In this document: one piece after another, positions 1 through 5,640 of the stretch
How the letters are laid out: the number at the start of each line of letters is the position of its first letter
How positions within the stretch are numbered: the first letter of the stretch is position 1
NCBI GenBank assembly: GCA_019308645.1
Contig: JAFDHR010000181.1
Coordinates: 1-5,926 of the forward strand
Source: Deltaproteobacteria bacterium
GTDB lineage: Bacteria > Desulfobacterota > DSM-4660 > Desulfatiglandales > B25-G16
DNA length: 5,926 bases
Reading direction: 5' to 3'
The notes under the pieces: generated by a model
The model's database searches: none
Seen by the model: the letters and a program-made list of their open reading frames with translations, nothing else
Told to the model about the DNA's origin: nothing
Made by a program: the position numbers and the translations under genes

Positions 1-24
1 ATCTTGTTACATGACTCATTGAGA

Positions 25-79
25 TCCCTCGATTCTCTCGGGACGATGCTTCGCATCGGATTTCTCGCTTCGCTCGAAA
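25..79. repeat. cluster of small palindromes, REP-like
   Basis: Several short inverted repeats lie in a row. The clearest is CGATGC (44-49), loop TTC, GCATCG (53-58). Next is TTTC (61-64) pairing with GAAA (76-79), with an inner GC-TTC-GC hairpin at 67-73. A weaker TCCC/GGGA pair sits at 25-28 and 40-43. There is no long reading frame here. The style (repeated CTCG words, TTC loops) resembles dispersed intergenic palindromes that occur in many copies in some bacterial genomes. Copy number cannot be judged from one window. No T-run follows, so an intrinsic terminator is unlikely. Confidence 0.45.
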
Positions 80-150
80 TGACATGTTGTTGAGACTTTT
101 TACGAGACCATCAAGATTCAGTCGTGAAACAAGGAATATGATTGCCGAAT

Positions 151-250
151 TTCCGGGGCCACAATACCAAATTATTGACAATGGATTTCAGTCATAGCAT
201 TGTGTATCCATGCCACGTATCGCACAAATCGTGGTTGCCGGATATCATCA
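151..250 (+). repeat. 100-bp direct repeat, copy 1
   Basis: This stretch aligns without gaps to 1161-1260 at about 87 of 100 positions by my count. Shared blocks include ACAATACCAAATTATTGA, CACGTATCGCA and GTGGTTGCCG. It covers the leader and first codons of a RAYT transposase gene. The two copies have the same orientation and enclose the toxin-antitoxin operon. Confidence 0.85.
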
Positions 251-346
251 GCATATTCCCGGATGCTCAATTTTCGAGAAGGCTGGAGACGTTATAAAAG
301 CAACGGCTTTAACAGGAAACGCCCGGACCAAAAGGGCCGAGGAAGC

Positions 347-384
347 GCAGAAGCAATGAATAATTGCAGAAGCAATGAATAATT
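347..384 (+). repeat. 19-bp exact tandem duplication
   Basis: GCAGAAGCAATGAATAATT occurs twice in immediate succession (347-365 and 366-384), close to the right end of the decayed RAYT-type element. It is most simply a slippage or repair duplication. I see no coding or binding role. Confidence 0.85.
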
Positions 385-409
385 ACTTATTGTGCCCCCG
401 AAATAAATA

Positions 410-438
410 TTGACCGTCTATCATATATAAAGTATACT
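410..438 (+). promoter_or_regulatory. sigma70-type promoter of the toxin-antitoxin operon
   Basis: A -35 box TTGACC (410-415) and a -10 box TATACT (433-438) are separated by exactly 17 bp, close to the sigma70 consensus. Transcription would begin near 445, leaving a leader of about 30 nt before the antitoxin start at 477. The -10 box lies within the palindrome AGTATACT, so a repressor bound there would block the promoter. Confidence 0.75.
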
Positions 439-460
439 CTAAATCAATAAAGCGTATACT
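431..460. promoter_or_regulatory. putative operator: paired GTATAC palindromes
   Basis: GTATAC occurs at 432-437 (within AGTATACT, overlapping the -10 box) and again at 454-459. The copies are 22 bp apart, about two helical turns, as expected for two dimers on one DNA face. AbrB-fold antitoxins usually repress their own promoter, alone or with the toxin, by binding such repeated palindromes. The sites are visible; their role is inferred from family behaviour. Confidence 0.5.
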
Positions 461-462
461 TC

Positions 463-468
463 AGGAGG
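463..468 (+). promoter_or_regulatory. ribosome binding site that fixes the antitoxin start
   Basis: AGGAGG (463-468), continuing as AGGAGGTGAT, is a near-perfect Shine-Dalgarno sequence. It overlaps the GTG at 468, which therefore cannot be the start. It lies 8 nt before the TTG at 477, a good spacing, and the protein from that TTG begins as AbrB-type antitoxins do. Confidence 0.8.
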
Positions 469-476
469 TGATAGAG

Positions 477-698
477 TTGGCTAAAGTAACTGCGAAATAT
501 CAAGTTACAATTCCTATAAATGTGAGAAAGGAAATGAGTATCCTCCCTGGAACTGAAGTCGATATCAAAAAAGAGGGGCAAAAATATGTTCTTATTGTTG
601 ACCCAATCGAAACCATTAAAAAGAAGTGGCGTGGAAGGTTTAAGGGTATGCCGACAACCATGGAATATATGGATGAAGTCAGAGGCAAAGTCAATTGA
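477..698 (+). CDS. AbrB-family (VapB-type) antitoxin
   Basis: This is a 73-residue DNA-binding antitoxin predicted to neutralise the PIN toxin encoded directly downstream and to repress the operon. From the TTG start the protein reads MAKVTAKYQVTIPINVRKEM, the typical SpoVT/AbrB swapped-hairpin N-terminus (K-x-QVTIP-VR, residues 3-17), followed by PGTEVDI (24-30). The tail (about 43-73) holds a basic WRGRFKG stretch (51-57) and would be the toxin-binding arm. An upstream in-frame GTG at 468 lies inside the Shine-Dalgarno and is rejected as the start. The last codons overlap the toxin start: the shared TTGA at 695-698 contains the toxin TTG and the antitoxin TGA, which implies translational coupling. 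A 17-bp-spaced promoter and two GTATAC palindromes lie just upstream. Family is confident; autoregulation is inferred. Confidence 0.88.
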   Translation: MAKVTAKYQVTIPINVRKEMSILPGTEVDIKKEGQKYVLIVDPIETIKKKWRGRFKGMPTTMEYMDEVRGKVN

Positions 699-1147
699 GA
701 GTCTGTGTTGACACGACTATCCTGCTTGATATTGTAAAAGATGAATTCAGAAGCTTTCAGGACAAGCTGTACGCCGCTTTAGCAAGAAGAGAGGATCTAG
801 TTGCGCCCCCAGTAGTATTTGCGGAGCTTATGCCCCAATTTAAAGGAAACACCAAGCTGTTAGGCGAGTTTTTAGAGGAACACAAAATATTGATAGAACC
901 GCTTGATGTTGATTCCGCCGTTGCCGCATCACAATCATGGATGAGGTATTTGAAACAAAAACCAAAAGTAAAATGTCCCAAGTGCGGTGCAGATCTAAAT
1001 CTTAAAGAACATTTCTTGTCGGATTTTTACATTGGAGGTTTCGCTTCAGCAAAGTGCAGTGCCATTCTTACCAGAGACAGAGGTATATACATTAAATATT
1101 TTCCGGCGTTAGTTGGGTATGAAAATTGTCTCAAGGCATCCTACTGA
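695..1147 (+). CDS. PIN-domain toxin (VapC-type ribonuclease) with CPxCG insert
   Basis: This is a 150-residue PIN-domain protein, predicted to be a Mg2+-dependent endoribonuclease toxin that cleaves cytoplasmic RNA. The acidic residues expected of the PIN site are present: D6 (VDTTILLD), E44 (FAEL), D110 (LSDFYIGGFA) and D128 (LTRDRG), so it looks catalytically intact. A short insert just before the third motif carries CPKCG (C94, C97), resembling half of a zinc ribbon; C121 and C145 are the only later cysteines. PIN toxins of the HxLxDFxIG...LTRDRGxY type often carry such an insert. The TTG start at 695 overlaps the antitoxin stop, with a Shine-Dalgarno-like AGAGG at 681-685. Length is slightly above the usual 130-140 residues because of the insert. 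The RNA target cannot be read from sequence. No terminator follows; a RAYT remnant begins 13 bp downstream. Confidence 0.88.
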   Translation: MRVCVDTTILLDIVKDEFRSFQDKLYAALARREDLVAPPVVFAELMPQFKGNTKLLGEFLEEHKILIEPLDVDSAVAASQSWMRYLKQKPKVKCPKCGADLNLKEHFLSDFYIGGFASAKCSAILTRDRGIYIKYFPALVGYENCLKASY

Positions 1148-1160
1148 TTTATTCCTTTAT

Positions 1161-1260
1161 TTCCGGGGACACAATACCAAATTATTGATAATTGATTGCA
1201 GCCATGGCATTGTGGATGCGTGGCACGTATCGCAAGAATCGTGGTTGCCGGCTATCATCA
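1161..1260 (+). repeat. 100-bp direct repeat, copy 2
   Basis: This is the second copy of the repeat at 151-250, same orientation, about 13 substitutions and no gaps. It starts 13 bp after the toxin stop codon. Unlike copy 1, I find no matching inverted right end in the following 250 bp. Confidence 0.85.
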
Positions 1261-1283
1261 TCGCATAACGCTCGTAAAAAAGT
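1220..1283 (+). pseudogene. N-terminal remnant of a RAYT (Y1) transposase gene
   Basis: A GTG at 1220 opens a frame reading ARIARIVVAGYHHRIT after the start residue. This matches the start of REP-associated tyrosine transposases even better than copy 1, since the GY-HH-IT block is kept. The frame then meets TAA at 1281-1283 after about 20 codons, and the remaining roughly 150-200 residues of the family, including the catalytic Tyr, are absent. It is a dead fragment. The leader sequence before it (from 1161) is conserved with the other copy, so the fragment includes the original upstream region as well as codons. Confidence 0.65.
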
Positions 1284-1432
1284 AAAACTTTTCCAGTCAA
1301 TTTATTGCAAACTATCAAGGATACTCCCTCTGTCTGGAAGACCTTGAAATCCACTTTGAAATCCCAAGGTAGGCTCAAAATATTCCCTAATGCTGCTGCA
1401 TTTCAACGTAAGGTCCCGGCTGTATTGATTTC
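1284..1432. other. intergenic stretch without recognisable content
   Basis: Neither strand gives a frame with family resemblance. A minus-strand frame across 1157-1378 runs through the transposase remnant and looks spurious. An A/T-only stem (1278-1283 with 1287-1292) lacks the GC-rich stem of a terminator. The stretch probably represents decayed sequence following the RAYT fragment. Confidence 0.5.
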
Positions 1433-1459
1433 TTGACAATAAAATGTTTTTCCTATAAA
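1433..1459 (+). promoter_or_regulatory. probable promoter of the ATPase gene
   Basis: A perfect -35 box TTGACA (1433-1438) is followed by TATAAA (1454-1459), a good -10 box but with a short 15-bp spacer. A 17-bp spacing would give the poorer TAAAAC at 1456. The -10 region is part of the left arm of a 12-bp inverted repeat, so promoter and dyad cannot be occupied independently. The start of transcription would be near 1466. Confidence 0.5.
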
Positions 1460-1485
1460 ACAAAAATGTTATATTTTGTTTTATA
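1454..1485. promoter_or_regulatory. perfect 12-bp inverted repeat, putative operator
   Basis: TATAAAACAAAA (1454-1465) and its exact reverse complement TTTTGTTTTATA (1474-1485) flank an 8-bp spacer (1466-1473). It overlaps the presumed -10 box and transcription start of the ATPase gene. The length and symmetry suit a dimeric repressor site. Being A/T-rich with no T-tail context, it is a poor transcription terminator. No regulator gene is adjacent; the toxin-antitoxin operon promoter carries a different palindrome. Confidence 0.5.
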
Positions 1486-1552
1486 AGTGCATCAAAAAGG
1501 CGTATTCTATTCCAAATTCTCGTACGTAATCATCCAATACAAGGGGCAGCCC

Positions 1553-2866
1553 GTGATAAAGGAAACCCTGAAAATCATACTCAAGGAATTTCATGATCTT
1601 TCGGTTCCGGATCTTATAGAGCGGGATCAAAAGGTTGATCTCTCCCTTTTGCGCTCACCGATAAACAAAATCATTACGATTATTGGCCCACGACGGGCTG
1701 GTAAAACATACTTCCTGTTTCAAACCATCAAGAAGTTACTGGCTGAAGGAGTGGCTATTACGGACTTAGTCTATATGGACTTTGAAGACGAGCGCCTTCT
1801 GCCGATGAGATCTGAAGATCTCCAAGGTATTCTTGATGCCTATTTTGAGCTTTACCCCAATAAGAGCAATCCGTTCATATTCTTCGATGAGATCCAGAAT
1901 ATTAGCGGCTGGGATCATTTTATAAGAAGACTTAATGATCGGGGATTCAATATCTTTCTCAGCGGCTCAAACTCAAGGATGTTAGGCCATGAAATTGCCA
2001 CGGCACCGAGGGGAAGAACCCTTACCTATGAAATATTCCCGTTCTCCTTTCGAGAGTTTCTCGCAGCAAATGATATAGCAATAGAAGAAAATACACTCTA
2101 TGGGCAAACGAGGCATCGGATTAGGCAGCTTTATGAGGAATATCTCTTCTCTGGAGGGTACCCGGAACTCGCATTTATTCAAGAAAAAGGAACAAAGAGC
2201 AGAATTCTACAAGATTATTTCAATACTATCTTTTACAGGGATTTGGCGGAGCGATATCGGATCAAGAACTCGGAGCTGCTGAGGCAATGGCTACAAATCC
2301 TCATGACCAATATTGCATCAACGATTAGTTACCACAAGGTAGAAAACGATTTCAAATCACGCGGCATGAAACTATCTCGGACTACGTTGAGTGCCTATGC
2401 TCGATATGTGGAGGATATTTTTTTCGGCTTCTTTGTCGAACTGTATTCTGAATCCGCAAGGAAACGTCAGATCAATTGAAAGAAGTTCTATCTCATTGAT
2501 CAAGGGTTGCATAATTACCTTACCCTAAAATTCTCAGAAAACAAGGGGCGGCTTTTAGAGAACATCGTTTTTCTTGAGCTAAGGAGAAGAGGATTCCACA
2601 TTTTTTACTATAAAACTGCCAGAGGGCATGAAGTCGATTTTTTGCTACAAGATAATGGGGAATGGAAATTGATCCAAGTATGCCATGATTTATCGCATAT
2701 CGAGACCTTCACGCGGGAGAAAAAGGCATTGATTTCAGGATTGAGAGAACTGAACCTTCGATCTGGAATTATCGTAAGTCAGGATGAAAAGAGGGAGGAG
2801 AGGATAAATGGCTACACGATAAAGATCGTGCCGGTCTGGGAGTGGTTGCTTATGCCGAAAATATGA
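1553..2866 (+). pseudogene. AAA+ (AAA_14)/DUF4143 ATPase, split by an in-frame TGA
   Basis: One frame encodes a full-length member of the AAA_14 plus DUF4143 ATPase family (437 codons, normal length) except for a TGA at 2477-2479 (codon 309). The GTG at 1553 (MIKETLKIILKEF) is preferred over a GTG at 1487 because AAGGGG at 1541-1546 precedes it at 6 nt and the family usually begins this way; nothing like a ribosome site precedes 1487. Numbered from 1553: Walker A GPRRAGKT 45-52, Walker B FFDE with D112 and E113, sensor-like SGSNS 137-141, then the family block ending FPFSFREFL near 170. The frame resumes after the stop as KKFYLIDQGL, where the family normally reads N-P-K-K-x-Y-x-x-D-x-GL without a break. 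A CGA-to-TGA transition is the simplest origin. Cellular role of the family is unknown; these are often accessory genes. Any N-terminal product (308 residues) would keep the ATPase but lose the C-terminal domain. Confidence 0.82.
2480..2866 (+). pseudogene. C-terminal DUF4143 fragment of the split ATPase
   Basis: This is the part of the ATPase gene beyond the TGA, in the same frame. It keeps the conserved C-terminal block: E336 and E342 in GRLLENIVFLELRRRG, the EVDF motif (E360-F363) and IQV (from 374), numbered from the start at 1553. This D...Q/E-x-V arrangement resembles a PDDEXK-nuclease-like fold, as generally noted for DUF4143 C-termini. A TTG at 2507 could in principle begin a 119-residue product, but AAGGG just before it is too close for a normal ribosome site. 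I treat it as a fragment and not an independent gene. Its codons remain free of further stops or frameshifts, which suggests the interruption is recent. Confidence 0.75.
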
Positions 2867-2902
2867 GTGAGTGGTTAATGTCCTGGCAATTGCATGCCGG
2901 TC

Positions 2903-3535
2903 TCAAGGCTTAATGCTCTTAGGAACCCTAAGAATCTCTTTTAGCTCCGCCAGGCCTTCAATATGTATAGGTGATTTTAGGTCTTTATTTTTGTAAGCAA
3001 TCAAAGGCGCTTTTGCCGCTTGACAGGCCTCAAAATCCACCTCGGAATCACCTATATAAAAGCACTCATGGGACTTGATCCCAAAAAAATCAAGGATCTT
3101 GAAAATCGACTCTGGATGGGGTTTGGGGTATCGCACATCTAAGGATGAAACAACTATGTCAAAATAGTGACTAAGTCCGTTTAACTCAAGAACCTTTCCT
3201 ATGGTATTGCTCCGATTTGTTGCCACTGCCAGGCCATAATCCGGTTTGAGAATATCGAGCACCTCTTTCAGGCCTGGCTCCATAACCATATCCTTTATAA
3301 AGGGAACGTAATCAAGCTTTAACCGATATTCCTGGGCATCGTCTACATAAGGGGTGCCTCTAAAGATATGATTTAGTGATTCCACAACAGTATGCATGTG
3401 CACAAATTCTACATCTTTATCTGTTAGAGGAGGGAGGCCAAAATGGAATAAAATATGGTTGTAGAAATTAATATTGGCCTGCCTGGAGTCAAACATAACC
3501 CCATCGCAATCAAATATAATCACCGATGCACTCAT
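2903..3535 (-). CDS. HAD-superfamily phosphatase (Gph/beta-PGM-like)
   Basis: This is a complete 210-residue cytosolic HAD hydrolase, predicted to remove phosphate from a small metabolite through an aspartyl-phosphate intermediate. Motif I is DCDGVMFDS, with nucleophile D9 and acid/base D11; motif II is T106 (ATNRS); motif III is K138 (YPKPHP); motif IV is GDSEVDFE with D163 and D167. Residues about 18-80 form the helical C1 cap that selects substrate. It most resembles proteins labelled phosphoglycolate phosphatase, but the cap does not let me name the substrate. The ATG at 3535 is required to keep motif I; the ribosome site before it is weak. It converges with the ATPase gene (36 bp apart) and diverges from nadB (213 bp), so it is probably a single-gene transcript. 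No intrinsic terminator is evident at either end. Confidence 0.9.
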   Translation of the reverse strand: MSASVIIFDCDGVMFDSRQANINFYNHILFHFGLPPLTDKDVEFVHMHTVVESLNHIFRGTPYVDDAQEYRLKLDYVPFIKDMVMEPGLKEVLDILKPDYGLAVATNRSNTIGKVLELNGLSHYFDIVVSSLDVRYPKPHPESIFKILDFFGIKSHECFYIGDSEVDFEACQAAKAPLIAYKNKDLKSPIHIEGLAELKEILRVPKSIKP

Positions 3536-3620
3536 AGGCTTTATAATCTACTAATAGCCAACCAAAAGATCAATCATAACTTGCAATAGATCTGATTTTA
3601 TGTCAATTAAATGTAATTTA

Positions 3621-3732
3621 GCCACGAACTGACACAAATGGACACAAATGAACCTGCCCGCCGTCTGGCAGGCGGGTCCGACAAGCGGGATTGTTAAATA
3701 ATTGTTCGTGATAATTTGTGATAATTTGTGGC
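3621..3732. repeat. compound inverted-repeat (MITE-like) element between genes
   Basis: A 30-bp arm beginning GCCACGAACTGACACAAATG (3621-3650) matches the reverse complement of 3703-3732 at about 20 of 30 positions. Each arm contains its own exact 10-bp tandem pair: GACACAAATG at 3631-3640 and 3641-3650, and ATAATTTGTG at 3711-3720 and 3721-3730. Between them sits a GC-rich hairpin region. Similar CACGAA/CACAAAT arms around a CCTGCCCGCC hairpin occur as dispersed intergenic repeats in various uncultivated bacterial genomes, from memory. It ends 16 bp before the nadB start, so it forms most of that gene's 5' region. Confidence 0.55.
3653..3676. repeat. GC-rich hairpin with two alternative stems
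   Basis: Two overlapping 6-bp stems are possible. CCTGCC (3653-3658) can pair with GGCAGG (3667-3672), or CCCGCC (3657-3662) with GGCGGG (3671-3676). Each has an 8-nt loop and they cannot form together. No T-run follows on either strand, so terminator function is unlikely. It is the core of the compound repeat and contrasts sharply with the A/T-rich surroundings. Confidence 0.7.
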
Positions 3733-3748
3733 TGAGTAGTTACGACAA

Positions 3749-5359
3749 ATGGAAATAAAATCAGATTATCTTATTATCGGAAGTGGCATTGCCGGGCTCA
3801 GCTTTGCCCTCAAGGCAGCCCTGAAGGGAAGAGTCACTATAGTAACAAAAAAAGAGACGATGGATGCCTCTACCAATTATGCCCAGGGGGGCATTGCCTC
3901 AGTATTAGACCCAAATGATTCATTCGATCTTCACATAAAAGATACATTAGAGTCTGGCGCTGGTCTCAGTAACGAGCAAGTTGTTCGCATGGTTGTAACA
4001 AACGGGCCTGATATGATTAAAGAGCTTATTGCTCTTGGGGTTAAATTCTCACACAATAACAGTGCACAGCCTGACAAATTAGATCTCACCCGCGAGGGCG
4101 GGCACTCCAGAAGAAGGATTGTCCATGCGGAAGATCTTACCGGGCAAGAAGTGGAAAGAGCCCTTATCCACAATGTAAAAAAGGATAAAAATATTCAGAT
4201 TTATGAAAATCATATGGCTGTAGACCTGATTACTACATCCAAATTTATAAGAAGAAGCCTCTCAACGAATGAGACCGAAGAGACGTGCTGGGGCGCCTAT
4301 GTTTTGGACACACTTACAGGTGAGGTAAATATCTTTCTGTCCAGGATAACGGTCCTTGCAACCGGGGGAACAGGCAAGGTGTATCTCTACACCACCAACC
4401 CTGATATTGCTACTGGTGATGGTGTGGCTATTGGGTATAGGGCCGGCGCAAAGGTGGCAAATATGGAATTTATACAATTCCATCCCACATGCCTCCACCA
4501 TCCGCTGGAAAAGAATTTTTTGATTAGTGAGTCAGTCAGGGGTGAGGGAGGTCGATTAATTGATAAAAGGGGCAATCACTTTATGGAAGGTTATGACCCT
4601 TTACAGGATTTAGCCCTGAGAGATGTGGTGGCACGATCAATTGATGCTGAATTAAAGAAGAGCGGCGATGAATGCGTTTATCTGGATATAACTCACCGGC
4701 CTCCGGATTTTATCAACACCCGGTTTCCACACATCTACAACAGGTGCTTGGAGTTAGACATAGATATCACTAAAGAACCAATTCCAGTCGTGCCGGCTGC
4801 TCATTATATGTGTGGTGGTATTCTCACAGATACACAGGGCAGGACTACTATACCCAATCTTTACGCAATAGGCGAGGTAGCGTATACCGGTCTACATGGC
4901 GCAAACCGTTTAGCCAGTAATTCTCTTATCGAGGCGCTTGTTTTTGCCCGATTCGCCTTTGAAGACAGTGCCAGGCAAATTACCGGTAAAGCGGATTATC
5001 CATTCCCAGAGGTTCCTCAATGGGACGCAGGATCAGCAACTGACAGCGATGAATCTGTGGTCGTCTCCCATAACTGGGATGAGGTAAGAAGAATGATGTG
5101 GAACTATGTGGGTATAGTCAGGACAGATAAGCGATTGACCAGGGCCAGGAAGAGGATAGAGGGTATCCAGCAGGAAATCAGAGATTACTACTGGGATTTT
5201 ACAATTACAAGGGATTTATTGGAACTGAGAAATCTGGCAACTGTTGCAGAGTTAATCATCACCTCTGCTGCCATGCGAAAGGAAAGCCGCGGCCTTCATT
5301 ATAATCTGGATTACCCGGAAAGGGATGACAAGAACTGGCGCCATGATACGGTCATTTAA
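3749..5359 (+). CDS. nadB: L-aspartate oxidase
   Basis: This FAD flavoenzyme oxidises L-aspartate to iminoaspartate, the first step of de novo NAD synthesis; NadA then condenses the product with dihydroxyacetone phosphate to form quinolinate. In an anaerobe fumarate would be the natural electron acceptor. At 536 residues it matches the E. coli enzyme (540). The N-terminal dinucleotide fold is GSGIAGLS (11-18), followed by TNYAQGGIA (42-50). REGGHSRRR (115-123), HPT with H245, LRD with R291, and HYMCGGI with H352 fall at the places of the E. coli catalytic residues E121, H244, R290 and H351. GLHGANRLASNSLIEALVF closes the FAD domain, and a C-terminal helical region follows. The closely related succinate dehydrogenase/fumarate reductase flavoproteins lack this NadB-type pattern. 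nadA and nadC are not in the window. The ATG at 3749 has only a weak ribosome site, and a compound repeat lies just upstream. Confidence 0.96.
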   Translation: MEIKSDYLIIGSGIAGLSFALKAALKGRVTIVTKKETMDASTNYAQGGIASVLDPNDSFDLHIKDTLESGAGLSNEQVVRMVVTNGPDMIKELIALGVKFSHNNSAQPDKLDLTREGGHSRRRIVHAEDLTGQEVERALIHNVKKDKNIQIYENHMAVDLITTSKFIRRSLSTNETEETCWGAYVLDTLTGEVNIFLSRITVLATGGTGKVYLYTTNPDIATGDGVAIGYRAGAKVANMEFIQFHPTCLHHPLEKNFLISESVRGEGGRLIDKRGNHFMEGYDPLQDLALRDVVARSIDAELKKSGDECVYLDITHRPPDFINTRFPHIYNRCLELDIDITKEPIPVVPAAHYMCGGILTDTQGRTTIPNLYAIGEVAYTGLHGANRLASNSLIEALVFARFAFEDSARQITGKADYPFPEVPQWDAGSATDSDESVVVSHNWDEVRRMMWNYVGIVRTDKRLTRARKRIEGIQQEIRDYYWDFTITRDLLELRNLATVAELIITSAAMRKESRGLHYNLDYPERDDKNWRHDTVI

Positions 5360-5421
5360 TAAAAAAAGCTACGTATGGTTCTGTGACTATTGAGATACTA
5401 AAAATGGGGCACGTATAGTGT

Positions 5422-5610
5422 TTACCAGAGAGTAATCGGAAATCTGATCCATAATCGCTCAAAAAGCTTCTCCCGTCCCGTAACCTTCAACCATGTCATT
5501 ACAAAGGCATAGAGCAGGCCCAAGGAAATGGCGCCAAGGGCACTATAAAGAAGTCCCATAAATATAAGATGCCCAACATCCCATGCCCACTCAAAACAAA
5601 AAGGGAACAT
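5422..5610 (-). CDS. small membrane protein, likely subunit of the NrfD-linked complex
   Basis: This is a 62-residue protein not recognised by name. A hydrophobic stretch (about 14-44, HLIFMGLLYSALGAISLG...) can cross the membrane once or as a tight pair. It is preceded by an aromatic, acidic N-terminus (FPFCFEWAWDVGH) and followed by a basic tail (KVTGREKLFERLW), which points to a cytoplasmic C-terminus. AAGGAG stands 5 nt before the ATG at 5610, a strong ribosome site that supports it being real. It begins 30 nt after the stop of the NrfD-type gene on the same strand, so the two are probably co-transcribed. Small hydrophobic subunits accompany NrfD-type proteins in some redox complexes such as Hmc, which makes an accessory-subunit role plausible. 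I cannot assign it to one complex. It converges on nadB with 62 bp between and no clear terminator. Confidence 0.72.
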   Translation of the reverse strand: MFPFCFEWAWDVGHLIFMGLLYSALGAISLGLLYAFVMTWLKVTGREKLFERLWIRFPITLW

Positions 5611-5640
5611 ATCAGCTCCTTTTGATAATCCCGGAATCCG

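Larger units (their letters stand above)
149..404 (+). mobile_element. decayed RAYT-type element with imperfect inverted ends
   Basis: The left end (149-166, ATTTCCGGGGCCACAATA) reappears inverted at 388-404, whose reverse complement is ATTTCGGGGGCACAATA, giving a bounded unit of about 256 bp. Inside, an ATG at 210 opens a frame reading MPRIAQIVVAGYHQHI, which matches the characteristic N-terminus of REP-associated tyrosine transposases (Y1/IS200-like, typically MPRIAR-VV-GY-HH-TQRG). The match stops after about 16 residues and the frame runs on without family similarity to a TGA at about 358. The catalytic HUH and Tyr parts are missing, so this is an internally deleted, non-autonomous relic. 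The first 100 bp recur at 1161-1260. The family assignment is recognition of a known N-terminal motif; the element boundaries are inferred. Confidence 0.6.

Noticed and set aside
25..79. CRISPR array
   Set aside because: The palindromes are unequal and adjacent, without regular repeat-spacer periodicity.
200..382. 60-codon plus-strand reading frame
   Set aside because: It lies in a different frame from the recognisable transposase N-terminus and crosses the exact tandem duplication; no family resemblance.
1278..1292. AAAAGT/ACTTTT hairpin as a terminator
   Set aside because: The stem is almost pure A/T with no downstream T-run beyond the stem itself, and no nearby gene ends here.
1157..1378. 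73-codon minus-strand reading frame
   Set aside because: It is antisense to the RAYT remnant and repeat, with no ribosome site or recognisable motif.
1487..1552. Upstream GTG start for the ATPase
   Set aside because: No ribosome binding sequence precedes it, its 22 extra residues do not fit the family start, and GTG 1553 has AAGGGG at good spacing.
2477..2479. TGA read as selenocysteine or as a reassigned codon
   Set aside because: The position is not a cysteine in the family motif as I recall it, and TGA terminates the antitoxin and toxin genes normally.
2867..2902. Terminator between the convergent ATPase and HAD genes
   Set aside because: Only tiny palindromes (GCAATTGC, GCATGC) are present; no GC-rich stem with a T-run.
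5360..5421. Terminator between nadB and the small membrane gene
   Set aside because: A-runs and TACGTA words are present, but no stem-loop with a T-run could be drawn.
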